This document shows, one piece after another, positions 55,197 to 63,994 of a stretch of 64,000 nucleotides of DNA. The notes under the pieces were generated by a model, which saw only the letters and a list, made by a program, of their open reading frames with translations, searched no databases and was not told where the DNA came from. Origin of the DNA: an uncultured Christensenellaceae bacterium (lineage in GTDB: Bacteria; Bacillota; Clostridia; Christensenellales; UBA3700); assembly GCA_910588545.1 (NCBI GenBank), contig CAJUOU010000004.1:1-64000 (forward strand), written 5' to 3'. Both the position numbers and the translations under genes were made by a program. Positions within the stretch are counted from its first letter, which is position 1; the number at the start of each line of letters is the position of its first letter.

Positions 55197-55224
55197 TTGA
55201 AATTTTATCAAAATGCTGTATAAT
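55197..55224 (+). promoter_or_regulatory. Promoter, predicted leaderless
   Basis: TTGAAA, 16-nt spacer, TATAAT, then 6 nt to the ATG at 55231. No ribosome site is visible. Same -10-to-ATG spacing as dnaA and recF. Confidence 0.55.
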
Positions 55225-55230
55225 AAAAAT

Positions 55231-55728
55231 ATGGTTACGTTTGATAGAAAAAGTTTGATAGAATCTCAAAATAACAGATTTTCACATTTATATAACGATA
55301 TCAACTTTTACGTGTTGTTGGGTTTTACGCTTACTACTGTAGTGGTTATAGTAGTAACTTATTTCTTTTCAATTTTGATTGGACTTTGGATAGAGGCGAT
55401 TATGGTGTTTGCCTGTGCTATGTATTATATGCTTATGTCATTTACAAAAGAAAAAATGTATTTGGGCTATTATCAACAAGCGACAGAGATTTCCGTTGCC
55501 GTTGCGGAAAACGGATTGGTCATAGACGAAGTTACTAAATTGCAGGAAGAAAACAACTATTTGATTAGCTATAAAAACATATATAGAGTTATTGAATACA
55601 ACAAATATTTTATTATAATGATGAAAAACGAGGGGCGTATACTTTTGCCTAACGTTGTTGGAACAGAGGAGTTAAAAGAGTGCCTAAAAACCAAGTTAGG
55701 CAAGGACTATCGTGTGGTAGACAGATAA
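55231..55728 (+). CDS. YcxB-like membrane protein
   Basis: 165 residues from the ATG at 55231; an ATG at 55213 would lie inside the promoter spacer. Two adjacent transmembrane segments (about 28-50 and 54-75) are followed by a soluble C-terminal domain with NYLISYKNIYRVIEYNKYFI, typical of YcxB/DUF3592-like small membrane proteins. Function unknown. It is followed after 27 nt by a radical SAM gene. Confidence 0.7.
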   Translation: MVTFDRKSLIESQNNRFSHLYNDINFYVLLGFTLTTVVVIVVTYFFSILIGLWIEAIMVFACAMYYMLMSFTKEKMYLGYYQQATEISVAVAENGLVIDEVTKLQEENNYLISYKNIYRVIEYNKYFIIMMKNEGRILLPNVVGTEELKECLKTKLGKDYRVVDR

Positions 55729-55755
55729 AAACTATTCAAAAATCGGTACTAATTT

Positions 55756-56697
55756 ATGAAAAACGAATTTATACAAGACATAACAAATAAAAACTATGTA
55801 TTAAAAAGTGCTTGCAATGTATGCCCAAGAGGATGCAATGTAAGCCGTTTTTCACATTTAGGGTATTGCAAAAGCAAAGGTCTTAGGATAGCAAGATATG
55901 GCTTGCATTATTGGGAAGAGCCTTGTATAAGCGGCAATAACGGCTCGGGTACAATATTTTTCAGCGGTTGCTCGCTAAGGTGCATATACTGCCAAAACTA
56001 CGAGGTATCGCAACTTTCAAAAGGATACGATATTTCGGTAGTAAAATTAGCGGATATTTTCAAACAGCTCGAGGCTATGGGTGCACATAATATAAATTTG
56101 GTAACTCCGACACATTATATCGACTATATTTTAGCAGCTTTGGATATTTATCGCCCTGACATACCAATTTGCTATAACACAGGCGGATATGAAAGTGTGG
56201 AAAGTATAAAAAGGCTAGCAAACTATATAGACATATTTTTAACGGATTTTAAATATACAGACGGCGATTTGGCGGAAGAGTTATCTAAAGCAAGCAACTA
56301 TCCCGAGATTGCAAAGCAAGCATTGTTGGAAATGAAAAAAATTATTCCGCAAAATAAGTATTACAAAAATGGTATAATGAAAAAGGGTATAATAGTAAGG
56401 CACTTGGTTTTGCCGCAATATATCCAAAACTCCAAGGATGTGTTAAGTTGGGTGGCGGAAAATATAGGTACAGATACAGTTGTTTCCATAATGAATCAAT
56501 ATACTCCGTTTGGACAGGCAATTAAGCATAATGCCATAGGAAGAAAATTAAAACCTATAGAGTATAAGATTGTGGTAAATCACGCTTTAAAATTAGGCTT
56601 GACAAATGCTTATGTGCAAGATGATGACAGTGCAAACGAATGTTATATACCTAAGTTTGAGGGCGAGCCGCTTGAAAATCAATGTAATAAAAGTTAA
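55756..56697 (+). CDS. PflX-like radical SAM protein
   Basis: 313 residues. N-terminal cysteines ACNVCPRGCNVSRF, then the radical SAM cluster motif FSGCSLRCIYCQNYEV (C-x3-C-x2-C), TPTHYIDYIL and TGGYES. This matches COG1313 proteins related to pyruvate-formate-lyase activating enzyme. The extra N-terminal Cys pair is typical of that group. The substrate is unknown, and no pfl gene is present nearby. No strong ribosome site precedes the ATG, so it may be translated by coupling to the previous gene. Confidence 0.85.
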   Translation: MKNEFIQDITNKNYVLKSACNVCPRGCNVSRFSHLGYCKSKGLRIARYGLHYWEEPCISGNNGSGTIFFSGCSLRCIYCQNYEVSQLSKGYDISVVKLADIFKQLEAMGAHNINLVTPTHYIDYILAALDIYRPDIPICYNTGGYESVESIKRLANYIDIFLTDFKYTDGDLAEELSKASNYPEIAKQALLEMKKIIPQNKYYKNGIMKKGIIVRHLVLPQYIQNSKDVLSWVAENIGTDTVVSIMNQYTPFGQAIKHNAIGRKLKPIEYKIVVNHALKLGLTNAYVQDDDSANECYIPKFEGEPLENQCNKS

Positions 56698-56750
56698 ATG
56701 TTTAATTTTTATTCAAAAGCGTATATTATGAATATAATTAATAAAAAGTC

Positions 56751-56800
56751 TTGACAAAATTGTCAAAAAATGTTAGTATACTAACAGTTAGTGTGCTAAC
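56751..56800 (+). promoter_or_regulatory. Regulated promoter with tandem palindromic operators
   Basis: -35 TTGACA (56751-56756), 17-nt spacer, -10 TAGTAT (56774-56779). A perfect 14-bp palindrome GTTAGTATACTAAC (56772-56785) covers the -10, and a near-identical GTTAGTGTGCTAAC (56787-56800) lies directly after it. TTGACA-AAAT-TGTCAA forms another inverted repeat over the -35. This is typical of a MarR- or TetR-type repressor site. No regulator gene is adjacent. Confidence 0.75.
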
Positions 56801-56823
56801 ATTTTGTTTATAAAAGGTGAATT

Positions 56824-56988
56824 ATGTTGTTGGAAATTATTTATACGGTAATAAGTATAAACGGGGACTACGCTTATTGCATGAGTGATAACGGCAGTTA
56901 CACAAACATTGCGCTTGCATTGTTGCCAGATGATATAGACGAGGGAGATAAGGTAAGGTTTTATAATTTCAGTTACGAAAAAATTTAA
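56824..56988 (+). CDS. 54-residue DUF3006-like small protein
   Basis: ATG at 56824 with an AAAGGTG site, stop at 56988. Sequence begins MLLEIIYTVISINGDYAYCM and includes ALALLPDDIDEGDKVRFYNF, which fits small DUF3006-type proteins: short beta-rich, with a conserved LP...EGD turn. It follows directly after a repressible promoter with two palindromic operators, so it appears to be tightly regulated. No membrane segment or known motif is seen. Confidence 0.65.
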   Translation: MLLEIIYTVISINGDYAYCMSDNGSYTNIALALLPDDIDEGDKVRFYNFSYEKI

Positions 56989-57318
56989 AGCCAAAGGAAA
57001 ATAGCTTTATCTATAGTGATATTAATGATATTTAATATTATAATATATATAATATAATTAAATAAAATTAAAATCGACAAAGAATTGGTAAAAAATATTT
57101 ATAAATTCGTCCTAAATGCGCCTGATTTTGTGTATAATAAATAGAAAAGACCAAAATTTTGCAAAAAAATATAAATATTTTAATAAAGTAGTGGTAAAAA
57201 ATTCCAATTTATGTTAAAATAAAGTTTAGAATGAAAAAATAATAAAAATGCAATCTTTTGTTTACCTTGTAAATTGCATTGGAGATATAAAGGCTACGGC
57301 CTTTTGTGGAGGTAAAAT
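56989..57318. other. Leader region upstream of ftsH
   Basis: AT-rich, no gene. Near the end there are a short inverted repeat TGCAAT...ATTGCA (57249-57278) and a hairpin AAAGGC-TACG-GCCTTT (57289-57304) just before the ftsH ribosome site. These could form a terminator-like or translation-control structure. Confidence 0.4.
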
Positions 57319-59499
57319 TTGAACAAAAAAAGTGGAAAAATTATAAAAATAGTTTTGATAACGGCGTTAATCGTGGCACTAATTGTGTTAACGGCTTCGC
57401 TTTTGTCAAGTCAAAACAAACCGCAGGAAATCAAATACAGCGATTTGAGCGAAAAGATTTTGAACGGCGAAATTGCACAAGTGACTTATGTAGGAACAAA
57501 CAACATAAGGATTTTGTACACAAACAGCAAAATCGAGGCCAAAAACTTCCCTAAGCAATATGATGCGGTGTCGTATGGTGTCGGCAGGGGCGATTTGACA
57601 GCGCTTATCGAAAAAGTAAAAGGCTTGCGTAATACATTGTTGGCTATAAAAGGCAACAGCGATATGACAGGTGTGGATATTAAAACCGAACTTTATAAGC
57701 AAAGGGATGACGGCACATTTGTGTATCAAGAAATGGTTGAGTTTATTCCAAACGGCGGCAAAAACTTTGATGTCGATAAGTTTTTGGGTGCGCAAGTTAC
57801 CTTTAGCAATGACGATTTGAACGGCGATACAAGTTGGGTATCAATGATATTCCCTATTGTAGCTACTATTGTAATGGGTATTTTGTTGTTTATTATGTTC
57901 CGTCAAATGGCAGGCTCGAACGGCAAAGCAATGAACTTTGGTAAAAACAAAGCAAAGCTAATGACAAATGTTAAGGTTAGATTTAGCGACGTAGCCGGTG
58001 CAGAGGAAGAAAAAGAGGAATTGCAAGAAGTTGTGGAGTTTCTTAAAAATCCAAAGAAATTCAGCGAGCTTGGTGCAAGAATACCAAAAGGAGTGTTGCT
58101 TGTAGGCCCTCCGGGAACAGGTAAAACATTGTTTGCAAAAGCAGTAGCAGGTGAGGCGGGCGTTCCGTTCTTTAGTATGTCGGGCTCTGACTTTGTGGAA
58201 ATGTTTGTAGGTACAGGTGCTGCGAGAGTTCGTGACTTGTTTGCCGAGGCAGAAAAAAATATGCCATGTATAGTATTTATTGACGAGATAGATGCCGTAG
58301 GTAGACAAAGGGGTGCAGGCTTAGGCGGCGGCAATGACGAAAGAGAGCAAACGCTAAACCAATTACTTGTACAAATGGATGGTTTCGAAAAAAATGAGGG
58401 AATTATCATTATGGCTGCAACCAACAGAGCGGACGTACTTGACCCTGCACTTTTAAGACCGGGCAGATTTGATAGACAAATTTATGTTAATATCCCTGAC
58501 GTTAAAGGAAGAGAGGAGATATTTAAAGTTCACAGCCGTAACAAACCGTTAGGCCCTGACGTAAGCTTTAAAGTTTTGGCAAGGATGACAAGCGGTTTCA
58601 GCGGTGCGGATATCGAAAATCTTTTGAATGAGGCAGCAATTTTGGCAGCCCGTGCAAATAGAAGAGTGATAATAATGGAAGATATTTTGGAAGGTATCAA
58701 CAAAGTTATCGCAGGTCCGCAAAAGAAATCACGTACTATTACCGAGACAGATAAGAGAATCACTGCTTATCACGAGGCAGGACACGCAATCATTGCAAGA
58801 GTATTGCCGGGTTGTGACGAAGTTCAAGAAGTCAGCATTATACCACGTGGTATGGCAGCAGGTTATACTTTGACAAGACCTGTTAACGATGATAGTCATG
58901 TTACTAAAAACAAGCTTAACGATATGGTAAGTATGATGCTTGGCGGTAGAGCGGCAGAGCAAATTGTAATTCACGATATTTCTACAGGTGCATCAAACGA
59001 TATCGAGCGTGCAAGCGGCATAGCAAGAAAAATGGTTACCGAATGGGGTATGAGCGAAAAGCTTGGCAATATGTTCCTTGGTGGCTCTGGCGAAGTATTC
59101 CTTGGACGTGATTATTCTCAACACACAGCTTATTCCGAGGCTATAGCAGGGCAAATCGATGAGGAAGTTAAATCAATCATTGACGAAAACTATCAAAGAG
59201 CTTTGCAAATACTAAAGGATAACAGAAGTATACTTGACAATATGGTAAAAGTATTGTATGAGAAAAATACAATTTACACCGAGGAAGTTGATATGTTGTT
59301 TGACGGCAAATCGGCGGAAGATATTATCAAGAGCATTGACGAAAAAATGGCAAAACGCGAGGAGTACAAAAAGACCGCTCCTACTGAGGAAGTAAGTGAA
59401 ATTTCTCAATATAAAAATCAATTTGACAAAGCTGTTGACAATGTGAAAGAAGGAAAGGACAAAATAGAGGAAAACAGCAACGACAAATTACCATTTTAG
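57319..59499 (+). CDS. ftsH: ATP-dependent zinc metalloprotease FtsH
   Basis: 726 residues. TTG start at 57319 with a strong GGAGGT site. Two membrane segments (about 10-28 and 180-199); AAA+ domain with Walker A GPPGTGKT, Walker B FIDEIDAVG and the SRH region; protease motif HEAGH with the later Asp. It degrades membrane and short-lived cytoplasmic proteins. Long charged tail. It is followed by a strong terminator and is probably transcribed alone. Confidence 0.97.
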   Translation: MNKKSGKIIKIVLITALIVALIVLTASLLSSQNKPQEIKYSDLSEKILNGEIAQVTYVGTNNIRILYTNSKIEAKNFPKQYDAVSYGVGRGDLTALIEKVKGLRNTLLAIKGNSDMTGVDIKTELYKQRDDGTFVYQEMVEFIPNGGKNFDVDKFLGAQVTFSNDDLNGDTSWVSMIFPIVATIVMGILLFIMFRQMAGSNGKAMNFGKNKAKLMTNVKVRFSDVAGAEEEKEELQEVVEFLKNPKKFSELGARIPKGVLLVGPPGTGKTLFAKAVAGEAGVPFFSMSGSDFVEMFVGTGAARVRDLFAEAEKNMPCIVFIDEIDAVGRQRGAGLGGGNDEREQTLNQLLVQMDGFEKNEGIIIMAATNRADVLDPALLRPGRFDRQIYVNIPDVKGREEIFKVHSRNKPLGPDVSFKVLARMTSGFSGADIENLLNEAAILAARANRRVIIMEDILEGINKVIAGPQKKSRTITETDKRITAYHEAGHAIIARVLPGCDEVQEVSIIPRGMAAGYTLTRPVNDDSHVTKNKLNDMVSMMLGGRAAEQIVIHDISTGASNDIERASGIARKMVTEWGMSEKLGNMFLGGSGEVFLGRDYSQHTAYSEAIAGQIDEEVKSIIDENYQRALQILKDNRSILDNMVKVLYEKNTIYTEEVDMLFDGKSAEDIIKSIDEKMAKREEYKKTAPTEEVSEISQYKNQFDKAVDNVKEGKDKIEENSNDKLPF

Positions 59500-59523
59500 T
59501 AAATTTTTATCTTAAAACTTATA

Positions 59524-59554
59524 AAAAGCGATACAATTAAGTATCGCTTTTTTG
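59524..59554 (+). terminator. Terminator after ftsH
   Basis: AAAAGCGATAC-AATTAA-GTATCGCTTTT stem followed by TTT. A second small hairpin (AAAATCA/TGATTTT, about 59573-59590) could serve the converging Fic gene. Confidence 0.85.
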
Positions 59555-59611
59555 TGTTAAAAATTATAATAAAATCAAAATGATTTTATTATAATATATA
59601 TTTTTTGCGGC

Positions 59612-60550
59612 TTAAAACATTTGCCAACAATTTTCGGTCATAAAATCTTTTATTTTTTGAGTGTTTTTATTTTCATAAAAATCAATTAAAAGTTTTTTAA
59701 ACTTCCCAACATGTTTTTCAGGTATTACAAGTAGCCCTGCACCTTGACTTATTAGGTAATGATTTGCAAAAATTACGGAGGCTCGTTTGTTGCCGTCGTT
59801 AAAAATTTGAGTTTTCATACAGTATAGGCATAAATCAATAGCTATTTGTATAGGCGGTTTTTGACTTGCCAAAATGTCTTGAATATTTTCTTTAACTATG
59901 CTTTCAATAGGGATTGGCGGAGTATAACTTGAGCCACCTATTGCAACAGGGACACTCCTTATTTGACCGCCATTGCTATAAAACCCTTCATTTACAAGCT
60001 TTGCAATATTACAAAGTATATAATAAGATGTTGCACAAGATAATACATCTCTATCTAATATAAATTCCCAAGAATGTTTCAAATTCAATATTTTTTGAAT
60101 GTCGGTGGCGGTCATATCATAAACTTTACCATTATCTAAGATAGTTTCAGTTTGAGGGAAAGTTGTAGCAACCCCCTCCAAAACCGCTTGGTCGTAAATG
60201 CACGATTTCATGTTAATGCGAGCAAAAATCAGGTTTTGTTCTACTTGCGGAGAAAGATTGCTTGGCGAGTAACCTAAAGATATCAATTTTTTGTCAAGCA
60301 ATTTTATTTGTTTTTTCAACTCCCTTGCGTCTTTTGAAGTTTTTAATAGTAATAGATATAATTCTTCGGAATATTTATCAACATACTCAGACTTAAGTTT
60401 GCCAAGTTCACGTTTTCGCATATAAAGATATTTACCACTTTGGTTTTCTTTAATTTCGGGAGTGCCACTATACGGCAATAGATTAAGACGTGAAAAAAGC
60501 TCTGCCCGTTGTCGTAACAAATCTTGAACAATTTCAAAAGTTTTTTCCAT
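59612..60550 (-). CDS. Fic/DOC-family protein with atypical active site
   Basis: 312 residues from the ATG at 60550 (AAAGGAG site). The Fic-like signature reads QIFNDGNKRASVIFANHYLI. Fic enzymes normally have HPFxxGNGR; here the histidine position is Gln, while the F..DGN.R part is kept. Related Firmicutes proteins with this Q/P variant exist, so the change may be a family feature. The N-terminal 130 residues are helical and lack a visible inhibitory S/T-x-x-x-E/G-N motif. Without the His, AMP-transfer activity is doubtful. It stands alone. Confidence 0.75.
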   Translation of the reverse strand: MEKTFEIVQDLLRQRAELFSRLNLLPYSGTPEIKENQSGKYLYMRKRELGKLKSEYVDKYSEELYLLLLKTSKDARELKKQIKLLDKKLISLGYSPSNLSPQVEQNLIFARINMKSCIYDQAVLEGVATTFPQTETILDNGKVYDMTATDIQKILNLKHSWEFILDRDVLSCATSYYILCNIAKLVNEGFYSNGGQIRSVPVAIGGSSYTPPIPIESIVKENIQDILASQKPPIQIAIDLCLYCMKTQIFNDGNKRASVIFANHYLISQGAGLLVIPEKHVGKFKKLLIDFYENKNTQKIKDFMTENCWQMF

Positions 60551-60811
60551 ATTCAACTCCTTTTAATTAATATAACAAACATTATTTAGGGAACTTTTTA
60601 TATTGTTATTATAGCATTTTGTTCCCTAAAATGCAAGGGGTTAAACTTTAATTTTTAAAAATTATTTGTTTAATAACTCCAAAAAATGCAAAATATGCAA
60701 TAAAAATATGCAAAAATTGCACTTTTTTATTGCATATTATAAAAAGTTAAAATAAAATTTAATTAGTTTAGTTTTACTTTTTTGCAATTAATATCGATTT
60801 TTGTATTGTTT

Positions 60812-61264
60812 TTAAATTCTGCCTAACATTTTATCTATTGACCCGCCAAGTTCATAGGCTATTGAGATTAGCACTTCGAATTTAGGCAGGCTGCCTTTTT
60901 TCCATAGGCTTAAACTTGTTTCAGTTACAATATTTAATTTAGATAGTTGAAAGTGATTGGTATGGTTTAATTTTAAAAGTCTTTCATACTCGGGATAAAA
61001 GCAAGATTGATTAAAGCCTTTTTTTAAATTAGGATAGTTAAAGTCGTTTGACAAGCCGGTTATAAAATCAATAGAACAGTTAAAATAATCACAAATTTTT
61101 ACCACATTACTTGTGATAGGTATTGTCCCATTCAAATAGGGCTCAATTTGTGAGTGTTTTAGCCCTACATTATTAGCAAATTCGGTTTTGCTGGCTCCTG
61201 TTTTTATAAATAAATCTGTAAAGTTTTCGGTAAAGGTTACAAAGTGTTTGGTAATATTAAGCAT
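60812..61264 (-). CDS. XRE-family DNA-binding protein with two HTH-like regions
   Basis: 150 residues. The first helix-turn-helix (about 20-70) contains ASKTEFANNVGLKHSQIEPY and ITSNVVKICDYFNCSIDFIT. A second, similar unit near the C-terminus (FQLSKLNIVTETSLSLWKKG, VLISIAYELGGSIDKML) looks like another HTH_3 fold. Such double-HTH repressors occur in Firmicutes accessory regions. No obvious target operator lies upstream. Confidence 0.7.
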   Translation of the reverse strand: MLNITKHFVTFTENFTDLFIKTGASKTEFANNVGLKHSQIEPYLNGTIPITSNVVKICDYFNCSIDFITGLSNDFNYPNLKKGFNQSCFYPEYERLLKLNHTNHFQLSKLNIVTETSLSLWKKGSLPKFEVLISIAYELGGSIDKMLGRI

Positions 61265-61576
61265 TATAATTATCTCCGTTTATGAAAAGCAATTATATAT
61301 TTTTTTTCTTAATTATACATCAAATTTAATGATTTGACAAGATTATTATCAAATTAGAGCTTAGGAATATTAAAGATTTGAAATGCTATTTAAAAGACTT
61401 AATAACAAGCCAAGACGAAAATGCCAAAGTTATAAATAACAAGGTAAAGAAAAAAGGTTTTTCGGATATTAAAATTCAAATCAAAAAGCAGAAAATCCAT
61501 TTTTAAATATTTAGTGTTATAAGCAAGGGTTAAGAAATATAAAAAAATATCTTAGGGGAAAGTTGTTAAAAAATAC
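61265..61576. other. Intergenic region with a gene remnant
   Basis: No complete gene. A start-less open frame from about 61333 to 61506 on the plus strand reads a Lys-rich helical sequence (KLELRNIKDLKCYLKDLITS, then KVINNKVKKKGF). It has no start codon with a ribosome site and may be a fragment of a lost gene. The purC promoter follows. Confidence 0.4.
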
Positions 61577-61605
61577 TTGCTTAAACCCTTAGTTTATAGT
61601 AAAAT
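61577..61605 (+). promoter_or_regulatory. Promoter of purC-like gene
   Basis: TTGCTT, 17-nt spacer, TAAAAT, 32 nt before the ATG at 61638. Confidence 0.55.
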
Positions 61606-61637
61606 ATTTATAGATAATCAATGGAGGTATATATCCT

Positions 61638-62315
61638 ATGAAAATGGTATATAAAGGCAAAACAAAAGATGTTTATTCACTAGAAAACGGTAATTACCTT
61701 TTGAAGTTCAAAGACGATGCTACCGGCGAAAACGGTGTGTTTGACCCGGGTGCTAACACCGTTGGTGTAACTATCGAGGGGTTGGGTATGGATGCTCTTA
61801 AACTTACAACATATTTTTATACTATGCTTAATGATATGGGTGTTGTTAATCACTTTGTAAAATCAAACTTGGAAGACGGCACTATGGAAGTTAAGCCTGC
61901 TAAAAAATTTGGTAAAGGATTGGAAGTTATCTGCCGTCTAAAAGCTGTAGGCTCTTTCTTTAGAAGATACGGCGATTACTGCGAAAACGGTCAACCTCTT
62001 GACTATTTTGTAGAGGTAACTTTGAAAGACGATGACAGATGTGACCCACCTATTACAAAGGATGCTTTGGATATGCTTGGCATTTTGTCAAAAGAGCAAT
62101 ACGAAGTTTTGAAAGCCGATACTATTAAAATTACAAAAATCGTTCAAGATGTTTTGGCAAAGAAAGGTGCTACTTTATACGATATTAAATTTGAGTTTGG
62201 TATTGTTGATGGTAAAGTTATTCTTATTGACGAAATCAGCGGCGGTAATATGAGAGCAATGAAAGACGGCAAATTCCTAGAGCCGCTTGAATATGCACCA
62301 TTAATCTTAGGATAA
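61638..62315 (+). CDS. PurC-like SAICAR synthase, divergent
   Basis: 225 residues. It starts MVYKGKTKDVYSLENGNYLL, with LKFKDDATGENGV, VICRLKAVGSFFRRYG, DDDRCDPPITKDAL and IKFEFGIVDGKVILIDEISG. The usual PurC sequences FKDDATAFNG, RNIAAGSL and DEISPDTCR are changed to FKDDATGENG, RLKAVGSF and DEISGGNMR, so substrate binding may differ. No other purine genes are nearby. It could be a true but diverged SAICAR synthase or a paralogue with another ligase role. Confidence 0.72.
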   Translation: MKMVYKGKTKDVYSLENGNYLLKFKDDATGENGVFDPGANTVGVTIEGLGMDALKLTTYFYTMLNDMGVVNHFVKSNLEDGTMEVKPAKKFGKGLEVICRLKAVGSFFRRYGDYCENGQPLDYFVEVTLKDDDRCDPPITKDALDMLGILSKEQYEVLKADTIKITKIVQDVLAKKGATLYDIKFEFGIVDGKVILIDEISGGNMRAMKDGKFLEPLEYAPLILG

Positions 62316-62326
62316 TAAATAAAATA

Positions 62327-62353
62327 AAAAGAGCTTTTAAAAAGCTCTTTTTT
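62327..62353 (+). terminator. Terminator after purC-like gene
   Basis: AAAAGAGCTTTT/AAAAGCTCTTTT stem followed by TT. Confidence 0.8.
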
Positions 62354-62431
62354 AATTATTTAGTTGTTGACAAGTAAAATGTAACGAGGGAAAGAGGTAA
62401 TCTAAAAGATTAAATTAATTAAAAACAAAAC

Positions 62432-62450
62432 CCCTGCTATTTAAGCAGGG
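62432..62450 (-). terminator. Terminator of YugP-like gene
   Basis: CCCTGCT-ATTTA-AGCAGGG stem followed on the minus strand by GTTTTGTTTTT. Confidence 0.75.
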
Positions 62451-62480
62451 AATATTTTTAATTCAAATAAATTATATTGT

Positions 62481-63245
62481 TTAGTCCTTTTTGCGGCTTG
62501 CCATTACAATCAGCAATATTCTTGCAAACTGAATTAATGTGATTACAAAAGATGCAACATAAGTCATAGCTGCGGTGCGTAAAACTCGGGAAACACCGCG
62601 AATTTCGTTGTCGTCAAGTATCGCCATATCATCCAAAATTTCTTTAGCACGATTGCTTGCATTAAACTCTACAGGCAAAGTAACCAAAGCAAACAAAAGG
62701 TTTAGACCAAATACTGCCAAAAGTACATAGTAGATTGCCATAGGTACAGGGCTTGATGCAGGAAGAAAAATTGTTAACAAAATGTTAATTATAAGTACCG
62801 GTATAAGCAATTTGGAACTTAAGTTTAGTACAGGCACCAAAGCACTTCTAATTTTTACAGGGGCATAATTTTTTGCATGTTGGATAGCATGTCCCACTTC
62901 GTGAGCCGCAACACCGATTGCCGCTATTGCAGAAGAGTTGTATACGGAATCGGATAACACAACAGTTTTGGAGCGTGGGTCATAGTGGTCGGAAAGTGAG
63001 CCGCTGCATCTGCCGATTTGCACATCAGTCAAACCTTCGCTGTCAAGTATTTGTCTTGCTACCATATAGGCAGGTATGCCTTTTTTACTGTTGACTTGAT
63101 TATATCTATTAAAAACAATTTTAACTTTTATGGAAACATATAATGCCCATAAAACCGCAGGAATAAAACAAAGAGCGATTATGTATAGAATATTTAACGT
63201 CAAATCGTATGCTGAGCCGGATGCCGCACAAAATAGTGTATTCAT
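62481..63245 (-). CDS. YugP-family zinc metallopeptidase (membrane)
   Basis: 254 residues. N-terminal membrane segment (about 15-35), zinc-binding HEVGHAIQH at about 118-126, and three more hydrophobic segments after it, the arrangement of the DUF1768/YugP zinc protease group. The glutamate in HEVGH and the two histidines are intact. It should face the membrane surface. Substrate unknown. Single gene with its own terminator. Confidence 0.85.
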   Translation of the reverse strand: MNTLFCAASGSAYDLTLNILYIIALCFIPAVLWALYVSIKVKIVFNRYNQVNSKKGIPAYMVARQILDSEGLTDVQIGRCSGSLSDHYDPRSKTVVLSDSVYNSSAIAAIGVAAHEVGHAIQHAKNYAPVKIRSALVPVLNLSSKLLIPVLIINILLTIFLPASSPVPMAIYYVLLAVFGLNLLFALVTLPVEFNASNRAKEILDDMAILDDNEIRGVSRVLRTAAMTYVASFVITLIQFARILLIVMASRKKD

Positions 63246-63361
63246 ATTTTTACCTTCTTTTTTTATTTTCAGATTTTATACGCTTTAATCTGCTTATTAC
63301 CATTATGCACAAAATTTTATAAAATGTCTATACTTTCAATGTAAATATAGTGTAAATTTTG

Positions 63362-63994
63362 TTAAAAATTAACTTTTTCAAGCTTATTTTCTTTTATAGA
63401 ATAAGTGCATTTTTTGACATTTTCTTTGAAAACCAAAAACATATAGTTGTCATTTATCGGGCAGTTTGGGATGATAATATCCGTTAAATCTTCAAACATT
63501 TGCATAAAATCGTCAATAGATTGCGGGCAAGTTGGGGATAATAGTTCTTTACAGTAGTCGTAATCCTCGGCAAGTATTGCTTGCAAAAAATCATAAGCTA
63601 TTAGTTTTTCGTGGCAATGATGTTTGTTTGTGTAGTCAAAATATTCGTTATCGGCAGTGTATTCTTTGCCGTCAAAGGTTAAATGACAGTTGTAAACTCT
63701 GCCTTGATTGTCGGCGAGCGATATTTTAAATGAAATACCGTTATCGTCAAAGGTATAGCTTTCACATTCCTTATCTATCAAGACAGAGTAATCGTTGTAG
63801 TCGTAAAACACAACGCACAAATAATGCGGGCACAAAATATAAAACAATACCCCGCTGTCAAGCACTGCTTCCTGCATTTTTTCGGGATATTCTGGGATAG
63901 GGACGGAAATAAAATTGCTGCTGTTTTCTATAAGCAGTTTGGGGATATTGTCCGTATAAATGGTTATTGTATGTTCGCCGAACTCCCGTTGCAT
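63362..63994 (-). CDS. Hypothetical protein, may continue past window edge
   Basis: At least 210 residues; the ATG at 63994 is preceded by in-frame codons without a stop, so the gene may begin outside the window. Acidic, Tyr/Cys-rich sequence with segments such as PKLLIENSSNFISVPIPEYP, HLTFDGKEYTADNEYF and HHCHEKLIAYDF. No family recognised. The HHCH stretch and seven or so cysteines could bind metal, but this is a weak inference. Confidence 0.6.
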   Translation of the reverse strand: MQREFGEHTITIYTDNIPKLLIENSSNFISVPIPEYPEKMQEAVLDSGVLFYILCPHYLCVVFYDYNDYSVLIDKECESYTFDDNGISFKISLADNQGRVYNCHLTFDGKEYTADNEYFDYTNKHHCHEKLIAYDFLQAILAEDYDYCKELLSPTCPQSIDDFMQMFEDLTDIIIPNCPINDNYMFLVFKENVKKCTYSIKENKLEKVNF

